From Martinezella lusitana (GTDB taxonomy: Bacteria; Pseudomonadota; Alphaproteobacteria; Rhizobiales; Rhizobiaceae), in NCBI RefSeq assembly GCF_016901135.1, contig NZ_JAFEVL010000075.1, positions 62,001-126,000 of the forward strand: a stretch of 64,000 nt of DNA. Reading direction: 5' to 3'. A program made the position numbers and the translations under genes. Of this stretch, positions 8,299-17,207 are shown one piece after another; positions within the stretch are counted from its first letter, which is position 1, and each line of letters opens with the position of its first letter. Under the pieces are notes generated by a model, which was not told where the DNA came from, did no database searches, and worked only from the letters and a program-made list of their open reading frames with translations.

Positions 8299-9396
8299 AT
8301 GACGACGGCGCTCGGTGAAAAGATCAAAGCCATCATCCGTACGAATGGGCCACTGAGCATCACGGACTATTTTTCGCTGTGTCTCGCCGATCCGGCGCAC
8401 GGCTATTATAAAACGCGCGAACCCTTCGGCCAATCCGGCGACTTCGTTACCGCACCTGAGATCAGCCAGCTCTTCGGCGAGATGATCGGCGTCTTCATGG
8501 TGCACGCTTGGCAGCGTCACGGAACGCCGGCCGATGTGCGTCTTGTCGAAATCGGCCCTGGTCGCGGCACGATGATATCGGACATGCTGCGTGTCATCAG
8601 CAAGCTGGCGCCGCCGCTCTATGAGGCCATGACGGTCCATCTGGTCGAGACCAGCGAGCGTTTGCAAGGATTTCAGCAGCAGACCCTGGAGCCTTATGGC
8701 GCAAAAGTCTCGTGGCATACGGATTTCGGCGAAGTGCCGGATGGTTTTACTTTGCTCGCCGCCAACGAACTTTTCGATGCCATCCCCATCCGCCAGTTCG
8801 TTCGCACCGCCAACGGCTTCCGCGAGCGCGCGGTCGGCCTTGATATCGACGACGAGCTGACCTTCGCCACCGGCGTCGCCACCCTTGATCCGGCGCTTCT
8901 TCCAGAGGGCGCCCTTCCACCGCTCGGTATGATTTTCGAAGTCGCGCCAGCCCGCCAGGCCGTCATGACGACGATCTGCGACAGGCTGGCCGCCCATGGC
9001 GGCACCGCGCTCGCCATCGACTACGGCCACATGACGACGGGCTTTGGCGACACGCTGCAGGCCGTGCGCATGCATGAATACGACCCGCCGTTGGAACATC
9101 CCGGCGAAGCCGACCTTACCAGCCATGTCGATTTTCAGCATCTGGCGCAAACGGCGCTCGCGTCCGGCATGCACATCAACGGATGCTGTCACCAGGGAGA
9201 TTTCTTGATCGGGCTCGGATTGCTGGAACGAGCAGCGGCTCTCGGACGCGATCGCGATGTCGCAACTCAGGAGAATATCCGCGTCGCCGTAGAGAGGCTG
9301 GCCGGCGCCGGTGAAGGCAAGATGGGAGAGCTTTTCAAGGTGCTCGCGGTTTCCAGTCCGGCGATCGACCTCCTGCCCTTTCGTCCTGTCAGCTGA
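8299..9396 (+). CDS. MidA/NDUFAF7-family SAM-dependent methyltransferase
   Basis: The 365-residue protein belongs to the COG1565 family. It has the SAM-binding motif VEIGPGRGTM (about 83-92), the family hallmark SGDFVTAPEISQLFGEM near the start and ANELFDAIPIRQFV in the middle. The mitochondrial relative NDUFAF7 dimethylates an arginine of a complex I subunit during assembly; bacterial members are presumed to be protein arginine methyltransferases but substrates are mostly unknown. The gene sits between lgt and pgeF, 72 bases after lgt. The family is secure and the substrate is inference. Confidence 0.9.
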   Translation: MTTALGEKIKAIIRTNGPLSITDYFSLCLADPAHGYYKTREPFGQSGDFVTAPEISQLFGEMIGVFMVHAWQRHGTPADVRLVEIGPGRGTMISDMLRVISKLAPPLYEAMTVHLVETSERLQGFQQQTLEPYGAKVSWHTDFGEVPDGFTLLAANELFDAIPIRQFVRTANGFRERAVGLDIDDELTFATGVATLDPALLPEGALPPLGMIFEVAPARQAVMTTICDRLAAHGGTALAIDYGHMTTGFGDTLQAVRMHEYDPPLEHPGEADLTSHVDFQHLAQTALASGMHINGCCHQGDFLIGLGLLERAAALGRDRDVATQENIRVAVERLAGAGEGKMGELFKVLAVSSPAIDLLPFRPVS

Positions 9397-9525
9397 ACCA
9401 TAACCATCGATCCTGCGGATTGACAGGCCGCGCCGGGGTGGGCCAACATCCCGGCCAAATCGAACTGCTTCGCCGCGGCTGCGTTATTCATCGCACGACA
9501 AGCTAAACCGCAATCAAGGAACGCT

Positions 9526-10311
9526 GTGTTGCCGACACCAATTGCAAGCACGCTGCTGAGCGCCGCCGAGGCTGCCGGCATCCGCCATGGCTATTTCACC
9601 CGCGCCGGCGGCATTTCCGAAGGCCTCTATCGTGGTTTGAACGTCGGCCTCAGCTCAAACGACAATCGCGAGCATGTGCGGGAAAACCGCCGCCGCGTCG
9701 CCCATTGGTTCGGCCTTCCCGTGGAGCGGCTTGCCACCGTGCATCAGATTCATTCCCCCGATGTCGTCACCATTGACGCGCATTATGACGGCAGCCGCCC
9801 GCAGGCCGACGCAATGGTGACGGCGACGCCAGGCATCGTGCTTGGCGTTCTTGCCGCCGATTGCGGCCCCATCCTCTTCGCCGATCCGGAAAATCTAGTT
9901 ATCGGCGCCGCGCATGCCGGCTGGAAGGGAGCGCTGACCGGCGTGCTGGAAAACACCATCGACGCGATGGTGGCGCTCGGCGCAAGGCGTGAGGCAATCG
10001 TTGCCTGCCTCGGCCCCTCCATCAGCCGGGCAAGCTACGAGGTCGGCCCGGAATTCGTCGATCGCTTCCTTGCCCACGACCCAGGCTACGCCAGATATTT
10101 CACGTCATCGGAACGGGCCGGCCACGCCATGTTTGACCTGCCGGCCCTGACCGTCGATCGCCTGCGCAAGGCAGGCGTGACAGCCGAAAGCCTGAATCTC
10201 TGTACCTATCCGGATCCCGACCGCTTTTTCTCCTATCGCCGCACCACACATGCGAAGGAGCCGGATTACGGCCGGCAGATTTCCGCCATCGCCATCGGGG
10301 AGGCAGCTTGA
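9526..10311 (+). CDS. pgeF: Purine nucleoside phosphorylase / peptidoglycan editing factor YfiH
   Basis: The 261-residue protein is of the YfiH/LACC1 family, once called polyphenol oxidase. The metal-site motifs are TVHQIHSPDV (H73, H76), LAADCGPILFAD (C113) and GAAHAGWKGAL (H130). Known members act on purine nucleosides, and E. coli PgeF corrects errors in cell-wall precursors. Translation appears to start at GTG 9526 with AAGGA 4 bases upstream; the next codon is TTG, also a possible start. The M24 hydrolase gene begins one base after its stop, so the two are likely co-translated. Confidence 0.92.
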   Translation: MLPTPIASTLLSAAEAAGIRHGYFTRAGGISEGLYRGLNVGLSSNDNREHVRENRRRVAHWFGLPVERLATVHQIHSPDVVTIDAHYDGSRPQADAMVTATPGIVLGVLAADCGPILFADPENLVIGAAHAGWKGALTGVLENTIDAMVALGARREAIVACLGPSISRASYEVGPEFVDRFLAHDPGYARYFTSSERAGHAMFDLPALTVDRLRKAGVTAESLNLCTYPDPDRFFSYRRTTHAKEPDYGRQISAIAIGEAA

Positions 10312-10312
10312 T

Positions 10313-11464
10313 ATGGCCTTGCATTTCGAACGCAGCGAATTTGGTCCACGCTTGGCTCGACTGCTCGCCAAGATGCAGGAGGAGAAGCTCGACGCCATGC
10401 TGCTCTTCGCGCAGGAGAGCATGTATTGGCTGACGGGCTACGATACCTTCGGCTATTGCTTCTTTCAGACCCTGGTGGTCAAGGCGGATGGATCGATGAC
10501 GCTCCTGACGCGCTCCGCCGACCTTCGTCAGGCGCAGCTCACTTCGGTCATTTCCGATATCCGTATCTGGGTCGATCGCGTCAATGCCGATCCGACGCTC
10601 GATCTCAAGGAATTGCTATCCGATCTCGACCTTCTCGGTGCCCGCATCGGCATCGAATACGATACGCATGGCATGACCGGCCGCATCGCCCGCCTGCTCG
10701 ACCACCAGCTTGCCAGTTTCGGCCAGATCGTCGATGCCTCCTATCTCGTCGGCCGATTGCGCCTGATCAAGAGCCTGGCGGAGATCGGCCATGTCGAGCG
10801 CGCTGCCGCCCTCGCCGATGAGGCCCTGGACGCCGCCCTGGCGCTGATCAAGCCCGGTGCGGATGAGGCCGATATTCTGGCCGCCATGCAGGGCGCGGTG
10901 TTTTCCGGCGGAGGCGACTATCCCGCCAACGAATTCATCATCGGTTCCGGCGCCGAGGCCCTGCTCTGCCGCTACAAGGCCGGCCGCCGCAAGCTCGACG
11001 CCGACGACCAGCTGACACTCGAATGGGCCGGCGTCGATGCCCACTACCATGCCGCCATGATGCGCACGGTCGTCATCGGCAATCCCAGTCATCGCCACCG
11101 CGAGCTATACAGTGCCTGCCTGGAGACGCTGCAGGCGATCGAAACGATCCTGACGCCTGGCCACAGCTTCGGCGATGTTTTCGACATGCACGCCAAGGTC
11201 ATGGACGAACGCGGGCTTTCGCGCCACCGGCTGAATGCCTGTGGTTATTCGCTCGGCGCCCGCTTTTCTCCGTCCTGGATGGAGCACGAAATGTTCCATA
11301 TTGGCAATCCGCAGGAGATCGAGGAGAATATGTCTCTCTTCGTGCACATGATCATCATGGATTCCGACAGCGGCACCGCCATGACCCTCGGACAGACCTA
11401 TCTGACGACGTCGCAAGCCCCGAAAGCCCTATCCCGCCACCCGCTCGAATTTCTTAACCGTTAG
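10313..11464 (+). CDS. M24 family hydrolase, apparently without metal ligands
   Basis: The 383-residue protein has the two-domain creatinase/prolidase layout: an N-terminal domain (MYWLTGYDTFGYCFFQ) and a pita-bread C-terminal domain (from about 155). In metal-dependent aminopeptidases the strand at this place carries two aspartates (D-x-G...SDxTRT). Here it reads LEWAGVDAHYHAAMMRT (236-252), so both positions are changed, and the usual HGxGH motif is replaced by ACGYSLGARF (309-318). This resembles metal-free creatinase and ectoine hydrolase (DoeA) rather than Xaa-Pro peptidase. The substrate is unknown. It starts one base after pgeF. Confidence 0.85.
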   Translation: MALHFERSEFGPRLARLLAKMQEEKLDAMLLFAQESMYWLTGYDTFGYCFFQTLVVKADGSMTLLTRSADLRQAQLTSVISDIRIWVDRVNADPTLDLKELLSDLDLLGARIGIEYDTHGMTGRIARLLDHQLASFGQIVDASYLVGRLRLIKSLAEIGHVERAAALADEALDAALALIKPGADEADILAAMQGAVFSGGGDYPANEFIIGSGAEALLCRYKAGRRKLDADDQLTLEWAGVDAHYHAAMMRTVVIGNPSHRHRELYSACLETLQAIETILTPGHSFGDVFDMHAKVMDERGLSRHRLNACGYSLGARFSPSWMEHEMFHIGNPQEIEENMSLFVHMIIMDSDSGTAMTLGQTYLTTSQAPKALSRHPLEFLNR

Positions 11465-11519
11465 CGGCGTAATATAGCGATCCTGAACGGAGAGACCGTC
11501 GAGGGAAAGGATCGCGCAA

Positions 11520-12389
11520 ATGGGACTGGTCAGGACAATATTGACTGTCGCCGGCTTCTGCCTCGCGCTCTCCGCCTGCAACACTACGGACGCCCTGACG
11601 CCACCGGAAGCGATCGGCGACGTCAGCTCCAATCCGGTTACCCAACGCGAAGTCGAGCGCATGGCCTCGGCGCCACAAGCCGGCCAGAGCTATCAAACCA
11701 CGCAGGACAGCTACAGTTACCGGCGGCAGGCCGATCAACAAGGGTACCAACCGCAGAGCTATGGCGGCAGCGGCACGCTCGACGATCAGGCGTCGGCGCT
11801 GAAATCAAACGGCAACAATCCTTATGCCTCCCGCCCGCTCGATGATGGCCGCACCGCCTCCGTCGCCCCGGCCGATACGCAGACGTCGCAAACCGACGAG
11901 CAGAGCGAGGCCGACCGGCGCCTCTCGGAAGATCCGCAACCGCAACCGCAGCAGCAAGCCGCCGACGATCAACAGCCTGAACAGCAACAGCAGGCATCGC
12001 TGCCGCCCGCCGCCGCCCCCGGCGGCAACAGCATTCGCTTTCTGCCGATCATCGGCGCGCCCGTCGACGCCGTCACCCCGTTATCGCGTCAGCTTGGCGC
12101 GGATGCCCGCTCGCTCGGCCTGACGATCAAGAGTTCCAGCGACGCAAGCGCGAGCTATATTTTGAAGGGCTACCTCTCCGCCTTCGAGGATGGGCCACAA
12201 ATCTCCGTGACTTATGTCTGGGACGTGCTGGACAATGCCGGCAACCGCCTGCACCGAATCCAGGGGGCGGAAAGCGCACCGCTGAAGCGCGGCGACCCGT
12301 GGACGGCCGTTCCGCCGGCCGTCATGCAGAAAATTGCCTCCAAAACCATGTCGGAATTCAATTCCTGGCGCAATTCCAACGGTGGATAG
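11520..12389 (+). CDS. Glutamine/proline-rich lipoprotein of unknown function
   Basis: The 289-residue product begins with a lipoprotein signal peptide ending LALSAC, with the lipidated cysteine at C20. A low-complexity linker follows (about 45-170) rich in Q, S, P and D, including QPQPQQQAADDQQPEQQQQ. The C-terminal half (about 175-289) is a folded domain with IRFLPIIGAPVDAVTPLSRQLGADARSLGL and VTYVWDVLDNAGNRLHRIQG. It resembles conserved rhizobial lipoproteins without assigned function. It lies 55 bases after the M24 gene and 105 bases before prs. It is probably anchored in the outer membrane, because no aspartate follows the cysteine. Confidence 0.85.
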   Translation: MGLVRTILTVAGFCLALSACNTTDALTPPEAIGDVSSNPVTQREVERMASAPQAGQSYQTTQDSYSYRRQADQQGYQPQSYGGSGTLDDQASALKSNGNNPYASRPLDDGRTASVAPADTQTSQTDEQSEADRRLSEDPQPQPQQQAADDQQPEQQQQASLPPAAAPGGNSIRFLPIIGAPVDAVTPLSRQLGADARSLGLTIKSSSDASASYILKGYLSAFEDGPQISVTYVWDVLDNAGNRLHRIQGAESAPLKRGDPWTAVPPAVMQKIASKTMSEFNSWRNSNGG

Positions 12390-12431
12390 CCACAAGCTTT
12401 TCAGAAATATGAAAGGTATCGCGCGTCTCCC

Positions 12432-12451
12432 CCTTGCATTCGAGTGCAAGG
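12432..12451. promoter_or_regulatory. Inverted repeat ahead of prs
   Basis: CCTTGCA and TGCAAGG flank a 6-base spacer in the 105-base gap between the lipoprotein gene and prs, 44 bases before the prs start. It could be a weak terminator for the lipoprotein gene or an operator for prs; no T-run follows. Confidence 0.35.
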
Positions 12452-12494
12452 CGGTTAAAAGCGCGGCTATCAGGTTGGTAACAGGCGGGCCAAG

Positions 12495-13427
12495 ATGAAG
12501 GTTTTCGCAGGCAATTCGAACAGGCACCTTGCCGAAGCGATCTGCAATTATCTCAATGTTCCCTTGGGAAGGGCTAGCGTCCGCCGGTTCGCCGACCAGG
12601 AGATTTTCGTAGAGATCCAGGAAAACGTGCGCGGCGAGGATGTCTTCCTTGTGCAGCCGACGTCGTTTCCGACCAACGATCATCTCATGGAACTGCTGAT
12701 CATGATCGATGCGATGCGCCGCTCGTCGGCGCGGCGCATAACCGCAGTCATCCCCTATTTCGGCTATGCCCGCCAGGATCGCCGCGCCTCTGGGCGCACG
12801 CCGATCTCGGCCAAGCTGGTGGCCAATCTGATCACCGAGGCTGGTGCCGACCGTGTTCTCACGCTCGACCTGCACGCAGGCCAGATCCAGGGCTTCTTCG
12901 ATATCCCGACCGACAATCTCTATGCGATTCCGGTGCTGACCCGTGATATCAAGGCCAATTACGACATCAGCAACGTCATGGTTGTCTCGCCCGACGTCGG
13001 TGGCGTCGTGCGCGCCCGCGCCCTTGCCAAACGTCTCGACTGTCTGTTGGCGATCGTGGACAAGCGCCGCGACCGCCCGGGCGAATCCGAGGTGATGAAC
13101 ATCATCGGCGACGTGGAAGGAAAAGACTGCCTGCTGATTGACGATATCGTCGATTCCGGCGGCACGCTCTGCAACGCGGCCGATGCCCTGCTCGCACAAG
13201 GCGCGGCAAGCGTCACCGCCTACATCACGCATGGCGTGCTCTCGGGCGGTGCCGTGACCCGTGTGGTAAACTCGAAGCTGAAGGAACTGGTGATCACCGA
13301 TTCCATTCAGCCGACAACCGCGGTGCAATCGGCGCCTAATATCCGCGTCATCACTACGGCCGGCCTCATCGGCGAAGCCATCAACCGCACCAGCCAGGAA
13401 GAATCGGTCTCGAGCCTGTTCGACTGA
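12495..13427 (+). CDS. prs: Ribose-phosphate pyrophosphokinase
   Basis: The enzyme makes PRPP from ribose 5-phosphate and ATP for nucleotide, histidine and tryptophan synthesis. The 310-residue protein has all class I landmarks: FADQEIFVEI near the start, the flexible loop YFGYARQDRRASGRTPISAK, the LDLHAGQIQGFFDIPTDNL segment, the VSPDVGG motif and the PRPP-binding loop LLIDDIVDSGGT. Length is standard. The apt gene at 28172-28714 uses its product. A convergent MFS gene ends 16 bases after its stop. Confidence 0.97.
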   Translation: MKVFAGNSNRHLAEAICNYLNVPLGRASVRRFADQEIFVEIQENVRGEDVFLVQPTSFPTNDHLMELLIMIDAMRRSSARRITAVIPYFGYARQDRRASGRTPISAKLVANLITEAGADRVLTLDLHAGQIQGFFDIPTDNLYAIPVLTRDIKANYDISNVMVVSPDVGGVVRARALAKRLDCLLAIVDKRRDRPGESEVMNIIGDVEGKDCLLIDDIVDSGGTLCNAADALLAQGAASVTAYITHGVLSGGAVTRVVNSKLKELVITDSIQPTTAVQSAPNIRVITTAGLIGEAINRTSQEESVSSLFD

Positions 13428-13442
13428 AGCGGCCAAGCATTC

Positions 13443-14678
13443 TCAGGCGGTCTTCGCTGCGGACGGATGCGTCTGCCTCCATGCCAGCAAGCCAATCCCG
13501 ACAAGACCCGAGGCGAACACAGCCGCCCCCGCACCCATGATCGAAGGCCCGATGCCGAACCAGGCAAACAGGCTCGGCGACATGAGATAAGCCACGAACA
13601 AGCCGGTGAAAATAGCGCACATCAGCAGACGATAGACCTGTGCCAGGCGATGCGGTTCGCTGCGCGTCTGCATCAGATGCAGCATGGCGAGATTTTCGAA
13701 AGGACCGTTGATTGCCGCGAAGCACGCGACGATCATCAGCCACATCCGGTCGTGCATCAGCGGCAGCAGGAACACCCCTGCCCCGAAAATTAGCTTTGCC
13801 GCGATAATCCAGACAACAGGCCGGCGGGGCTTGATGCTGCTGAGAATGAGATTGGTCGTCAGGTTACCGACACCGTAAGCCGTCATCATCAAGCCGTAAT
13901 CCGTCAGAGGATCGGCACTGGTTTCGCGCAGATGCAAGATCATCCCGAGCAGAATTCCCATTGCCCAGGCAATGTTTCCCATCAGGTTGGTGAATAAGCC
14001 ATAGAGGATCGCCGCATGACCCCGAGCCACCCGCCATCCGCCAAGGACACCATCTATCACGGCAGCCGTTCCGGAAAAATCGCGACGCCGCGGCGCAGCC
14101 GGGAATTTCGCGACCGCGAGCCAGACGGCGAGCGCCGACAGCAAGAAGGTAGCTGCAGTGACAGTAAAAAACTGCGACTTCGGCAGAAAGCCGTTCACCA
14201 GTGCAATCAAGCTCGGACCGAGAATGCGCGCCATGCGCCGTGTGGCATCGAACAGGCCATTGGTTGCATGCCGAACATCGGGATCGACGGCAATCGTCGG
14301 CAGGGTCGCCTGCAGCGACGGGTCGAATGTCGAGGTCAGCAATGCAATGCATCCGGCAAGCACCATCAGCAGCGGCAGGCTCATCAGATGCAGAAGGCCG
14401 GCAAGCGACAACGTCAGCAACAGAGCTGCACGCACGAGATCGGCTGTGATCATCGTGGTGCTGTGACGCCAACGATCCGTGACGATGCCGCCGAAGAGAC
14501 TGCCGAACAGAAGCGCGCCGGACTGCAACGCGGAAACATATCCCGCATTCCTGCCGATGAAGTCCGCCGCGATCCAGACGACTGCGACCATGTAAAATTC
14601 GGAACCTGTGGCCGCCAGCACCTGACCGGCCCACAGGAGAGAGATCGAACGCTGGCCGAGCGGCCTCAGAACAAACAT
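13443..14678 (-). CDS. MFS transporter, probable exporter
   Basis: The 411-residue protein has about 12 predicted membrane helices. It begins with RPLGQRSISLLWAGQVLAATGSEFYMVAVVWIA, has the loop 2-3 motif GGIVTDRWRHSTTM of MFS exporters and the LFDATRRMARILGPSLIALV segment of the EntS-like/MFS_3 group. Such proteins usually export siderophores or drugs by proton antiport. Nothing nearby fixes the substrate. The 306-base gap 14679-14984 beyond its start should hold its promoter; I see no other feature in it. Confidence 0.88.
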   Translation of the reverse strand: MFVLRPLGQRSISLLWAGQVLAATGSEFYMVAVVWIAADFIGRNAGYVSALQSGALLFGSLFGGIVTDRWRHSTTMITADLVRAALLLTLSLAGLLHLMSLPLLMVLAGCIALLTSTFDPSLQATLPTIAVDPDVRHATNGLFDATRRMARILGPSLIALVNGFLPKSQFFTVTAATFLLSALAVWLAVAKFPAAPRRRDFSGTAAVIDGVLGGWRVARGHAAILYGLFTNLMGNIAWAMGILLGMILHLRETSADPLTDYGLMMTAYGVGNLTTNLILSSIKPRRPVVWIIAAKLIFGAGVFLLPLMHDRMWLMIVACFAAINGPFENLAMLHLMQTRSEPHRLAQVYRLLMCAIFTGLFVAYLMSPSLFAWFGIGPSIMGAGAAVFASGLVGIGLLAWRQTHPSAAKTA

Positions 14679-14984
14679 GATCGCATTCTGACTTCGGATT
14701 GATTATTTGAAAGGCTTACCCCTTTCGCACAGGTTCCCCAGTGATTGTGCAAAAGCAGAAGCCGAAACCGAGGGAAAATCTGTCGCTGGCGGCAATGACT
14801 GGTTGTTTCTTTGCGGGGCAGGCGTTGTCGATGCCAACAACAATTGATCAGATTTTCCACGCAGAGTCGCGCCAAGTCGTTATCGGGGCAGTTGTGTCCA
14901 CAGGCAATTCTTCAATAGTTGGGAGCAGCTCCCATCGGTGGCCTTTTCTGGCCCCTGGCGCACTATAGTCAGTTAGCGTGAATC

Positions 14985-15455
14985 CTAACCTCCCAATCCG
15001 AGAGCCAGCGTCATATCGTTGATGATCCCGAGACGCGCTTCGATCACCGCTATTTTTTCGGGAGTGTCGGCACAAGAAGCTTCGATGTCTATAAACAATT
15101 GCTCGCACCCTCCTGGGGTGACCGTGCCGAACATTTGGCCAGGTTCGTCACTTATATTTCGCCAACTGTGTCGCACATGCGGTGGCAGAACGACGACGGT
15201 TCCTGGAGGCGCGTCGAACTCCTCGTCACCGCATTGGACTCGATAGAGCCCATGGATTACCCGAAATACTTCGGTCTCTCGCGTGTGAGTGTGGGGGGCC
15301 GGGCCATGACCTGGCGGAGTGAAGGTTTCCCACAGGCCGAATACGCCTCCAGTCTCGGTGGCCGTGGCATGGATAACGATTTTTGCACCAAAAGGCGTTC
15401 TTGCTATGCGCTCATTGCCAGGCAAAGAGACAACTGCATTTCGGAAACTCGACAT
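14985..15455 (-). CDS. Cupin-domain protein
   Basis: The product has 156 residues from the ATG at 15455, which is preceded by a strong AGGAGGG ribosome-binding site. It shows both cupin motifs: PGHGPAPHTHTRETEVFRVIHG (metal-binding H, H, E) and PPGTVVVLPPHVRHSWRN. The C-terminal part (TPEKIAVIEARLGI) is helical. Single-domain cupins can be isomerases, dioxygenases or small-molecule sensors and no substrate can be assigned. It lies alone between the MFS gene and the secreted paralogs, all on the minus strand. Confidence 0.85.
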   Translation of the reverse strand: MSSFRNAVVSLPGNERIARTPFGAKIVIHATATETGGVFGLWETFTPPGHGPAPHTHTRETEVFRVIHGLYRVQCGDEEFDAPPGTVVVLPPHVRHSWRNISDEPGQMFGTVTPGGCEQLFIDIEASCADTPEKIAVIEARLGIINDMTLALGLGG

Positions 15456-15553
15456 ACCCACCCCCCCTCCTGTTCGGTTGCAACTATATAGCATATCGCC
15501 GGAAGGTGGTTAATCTCAGCGAGAGCCACTGCGTTCGTGGCGGGTGCGAGCGA

Positions 15554-15588
15554 AGAGCCTGTTGTCAAGCGCGTCGGAAACAGGCTCT
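15554..15588 (-). terminator. Hairpin after the tandem secreted-protein genes
   Basis: AGAGCCTGTT and AACAGGCTCT form a perfect 10-bp stem with a 15-base loop, about 90 bases after the stop codon of the gene at 15677-17131. A T-run is lacking, so termination strength is uncertain. Confidence 0.5.
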
Positions 15589-15676
15589 CGTCATCCAGCC
15601 TCTATATTGGAGCGAAATACACGCGTCATACACAAGCATTGGTTGTGTTCATACCTGGGTGAGCGGGATAAGCCGT

Positions 15677-17131
15677 TTACTTGATGACCTGGCCGTTGAC
15701 CTTCACGCCACCGTCGTCGGAAAGATCGATCTCCCAGCGCGAACGCCCGTCCGCATCCGTCTTGGCGAAGCCCTTGGCCATCATCAGGCCGAAGGAAAGC
15801 TGAGCGAGATCGGTCTTCGTCTTGGCGGCCTCCTGAATGGCGGCAATCGTCTTGTCGAGATCGCGGGCAAGGACCGTCATCTTCATGGACACGCGGTCCT
15901 TCTCGTTCAGCCAGCCGCGCATGCTGCCGGAGGCCTCGACATCGTAAAGACCCGAGACGGCGCTGATTTTCGGAAAGTTGATGGTCATCGTCCCATCCGG
16001 GAACATGGCCTGCTGCAACTTGGCATCCATGGCCGTATTGTTGTCCGGAACCTTGAAATCGGTCTGCCGCAAGACGTCCATCAGAGCGGAGAAGTTCAGG
16101 TTCGGCACCTGTAGCTGAACATCGGCGGCATCCGGGATGAAGGCGATATAGTCTTCAGGCACCAGGCCCGAGGCCAGGGTGAGCTTTTCGGCACTCAGTC
16201 CGAAATCGGCGTTCATCGCATTGGACGGTCCCGCAACCTTGAAGAAATAGCCGAGCTTCTGCAGGCCGCCATCGCCGAGCGGCGTGGTGACCGCAATGTC
16301 CTTGATGGCGACCGACTCGTCGAACGAACCGACGATCGGCATCGCATCCATCAGCAGGGCCTTCAACGCCAGGCTGTCGGTGTCGGAGAGGGTCTTCTGG
16401 TCCTTATGTTCCGAGACAAAATGCAGCAGGGAATTCACCGCCTTCAACGGCAGCTTGGTCGCGCTGGCATTGAAATCGATCGCCGCGACCTTGATTTCGC
16501 CGAGCGCCGTGCTGTCGGACGAGATCTTGTCGTAGAGCGACTGCAGGCCGCCGCTCATCTTGATATCGAGCCTGCCCGGCTCGCCGCTGTCGGACGAGGA
16601 CAGGGTATAGCCAATGCTGTCGATCGTGGCGTCGTTCTTCTGGACGCCATTGTCGGTGGTCTTGGTGGCGAAGGTGATGCCGCTGCCCTTCATATCCATC
16701 GAACGCAGATAGTGAAGCGCAGGGTCGAACACGCCCTTGAAATTCGAGGAGGCCAGCGCATAGCGAAATTCGGTGTCGGGACCGCTGCCGGGCTTCGAGC
16801 GCGCCGTCACGTCAAAGGCGTTGTTGCCTTCGATATCCCAGAGGCCGCTATCCAGCGGCGTCGCAAGCAGCGCCAACGGCTTCAAGCCGCTGATATCGAA
16901 ACCGGTCACGTTCAGCTTGTCGAAAAGCTTCTGCAGGTCATAGGTGACCTCATAGTGAGCACTGACCGGCTTTACCGAAATGCCGCCGCTCCTGGCGATA
17001 TCATCGGGCAGGAAATAGGTCAGATTGCCGAATAGATCCTTGGCACCCTGCCCGCTGACGTCAGCCGCCTGGACAATGCCGGCCACGCCGGCGGCGAGAA
17101 CAGCCGCCGCGGCAACCGCTTTAAAACGCAT
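15677..17131 (-). CDS. Secreted protein of unknown function, paralog 2 of a tandem pair
   Basis: The 484-residue product starts with a Sec signal peptide (about 1-22, ending GIVQAAD). The mature protein shares its order of motifs with the upstream neighbour: GAKDLFGNLTYFLPDDIARSG near the start, YEVTYDLQKLFDKLN, SGLYDVEASGSMRGW, and the well-conserved end DLDKTIAAIQEAAKT ... GFAKTDADGRSRWEIDLSDDG ... VNGQVIK. The segments alternate predicted beta strands and short helices, as in large periplasmic proteins of the DUF2125/DUF945 kind, but I do not recognise the family with certainty. It follows its paralog by 76 bases and has its own ribosome-binding site (GGGGGTGA). Confidence 0.75.
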   Translation of the reverse strand: MRFKAVAAAAVLAAGVAGIVQAADVSGQGAKDLFGNLTYFLPDDIARSGGISVKPVSAHYEVTYDLQKLFDKLNVTGFDISGLKPLALLATPLDSGLWDIEGNNAFDVTARSKPGSGPDTEFRYALASSNFKGVFDPALHYLRSMDMKGSGITFATKTTDNGVQKNDATIDSIGYTLSSSDSGEPGRLDIKMSGGLQSLYDKISSDSTALGEIKVAAIDFNASATKLPLKAVNSLLHFVSEHKDQKTLSDTDSLALKALLMDAMPIVGSFDESVAIKDIAVTTPLGDGGLQKLGYFFKVAGPSNAMNADFGLSAEKLTLASGLVPEDYIAFIPDAADVQLQVPNLNFSALMDVLRQTDFKVPDNNTAMDAKLQQAMFPDGTMTINFPKISAVSGLYDVEASGSMRGWLNEKDRVSMKMTVLARDLDKTIAAIQEAAKTKTDLAQLSFGLMMAKGFAKTDADGRSRWEIDLSDDGGVKVNGQVIK

Positions 17132-17207
17132 AATTCACCCCCAAATATGATGGAAAAACAATATGAAAGTCCGAAAATGCCCAAGAAGCATGGCTCGCTC
17201 CCGTGCC

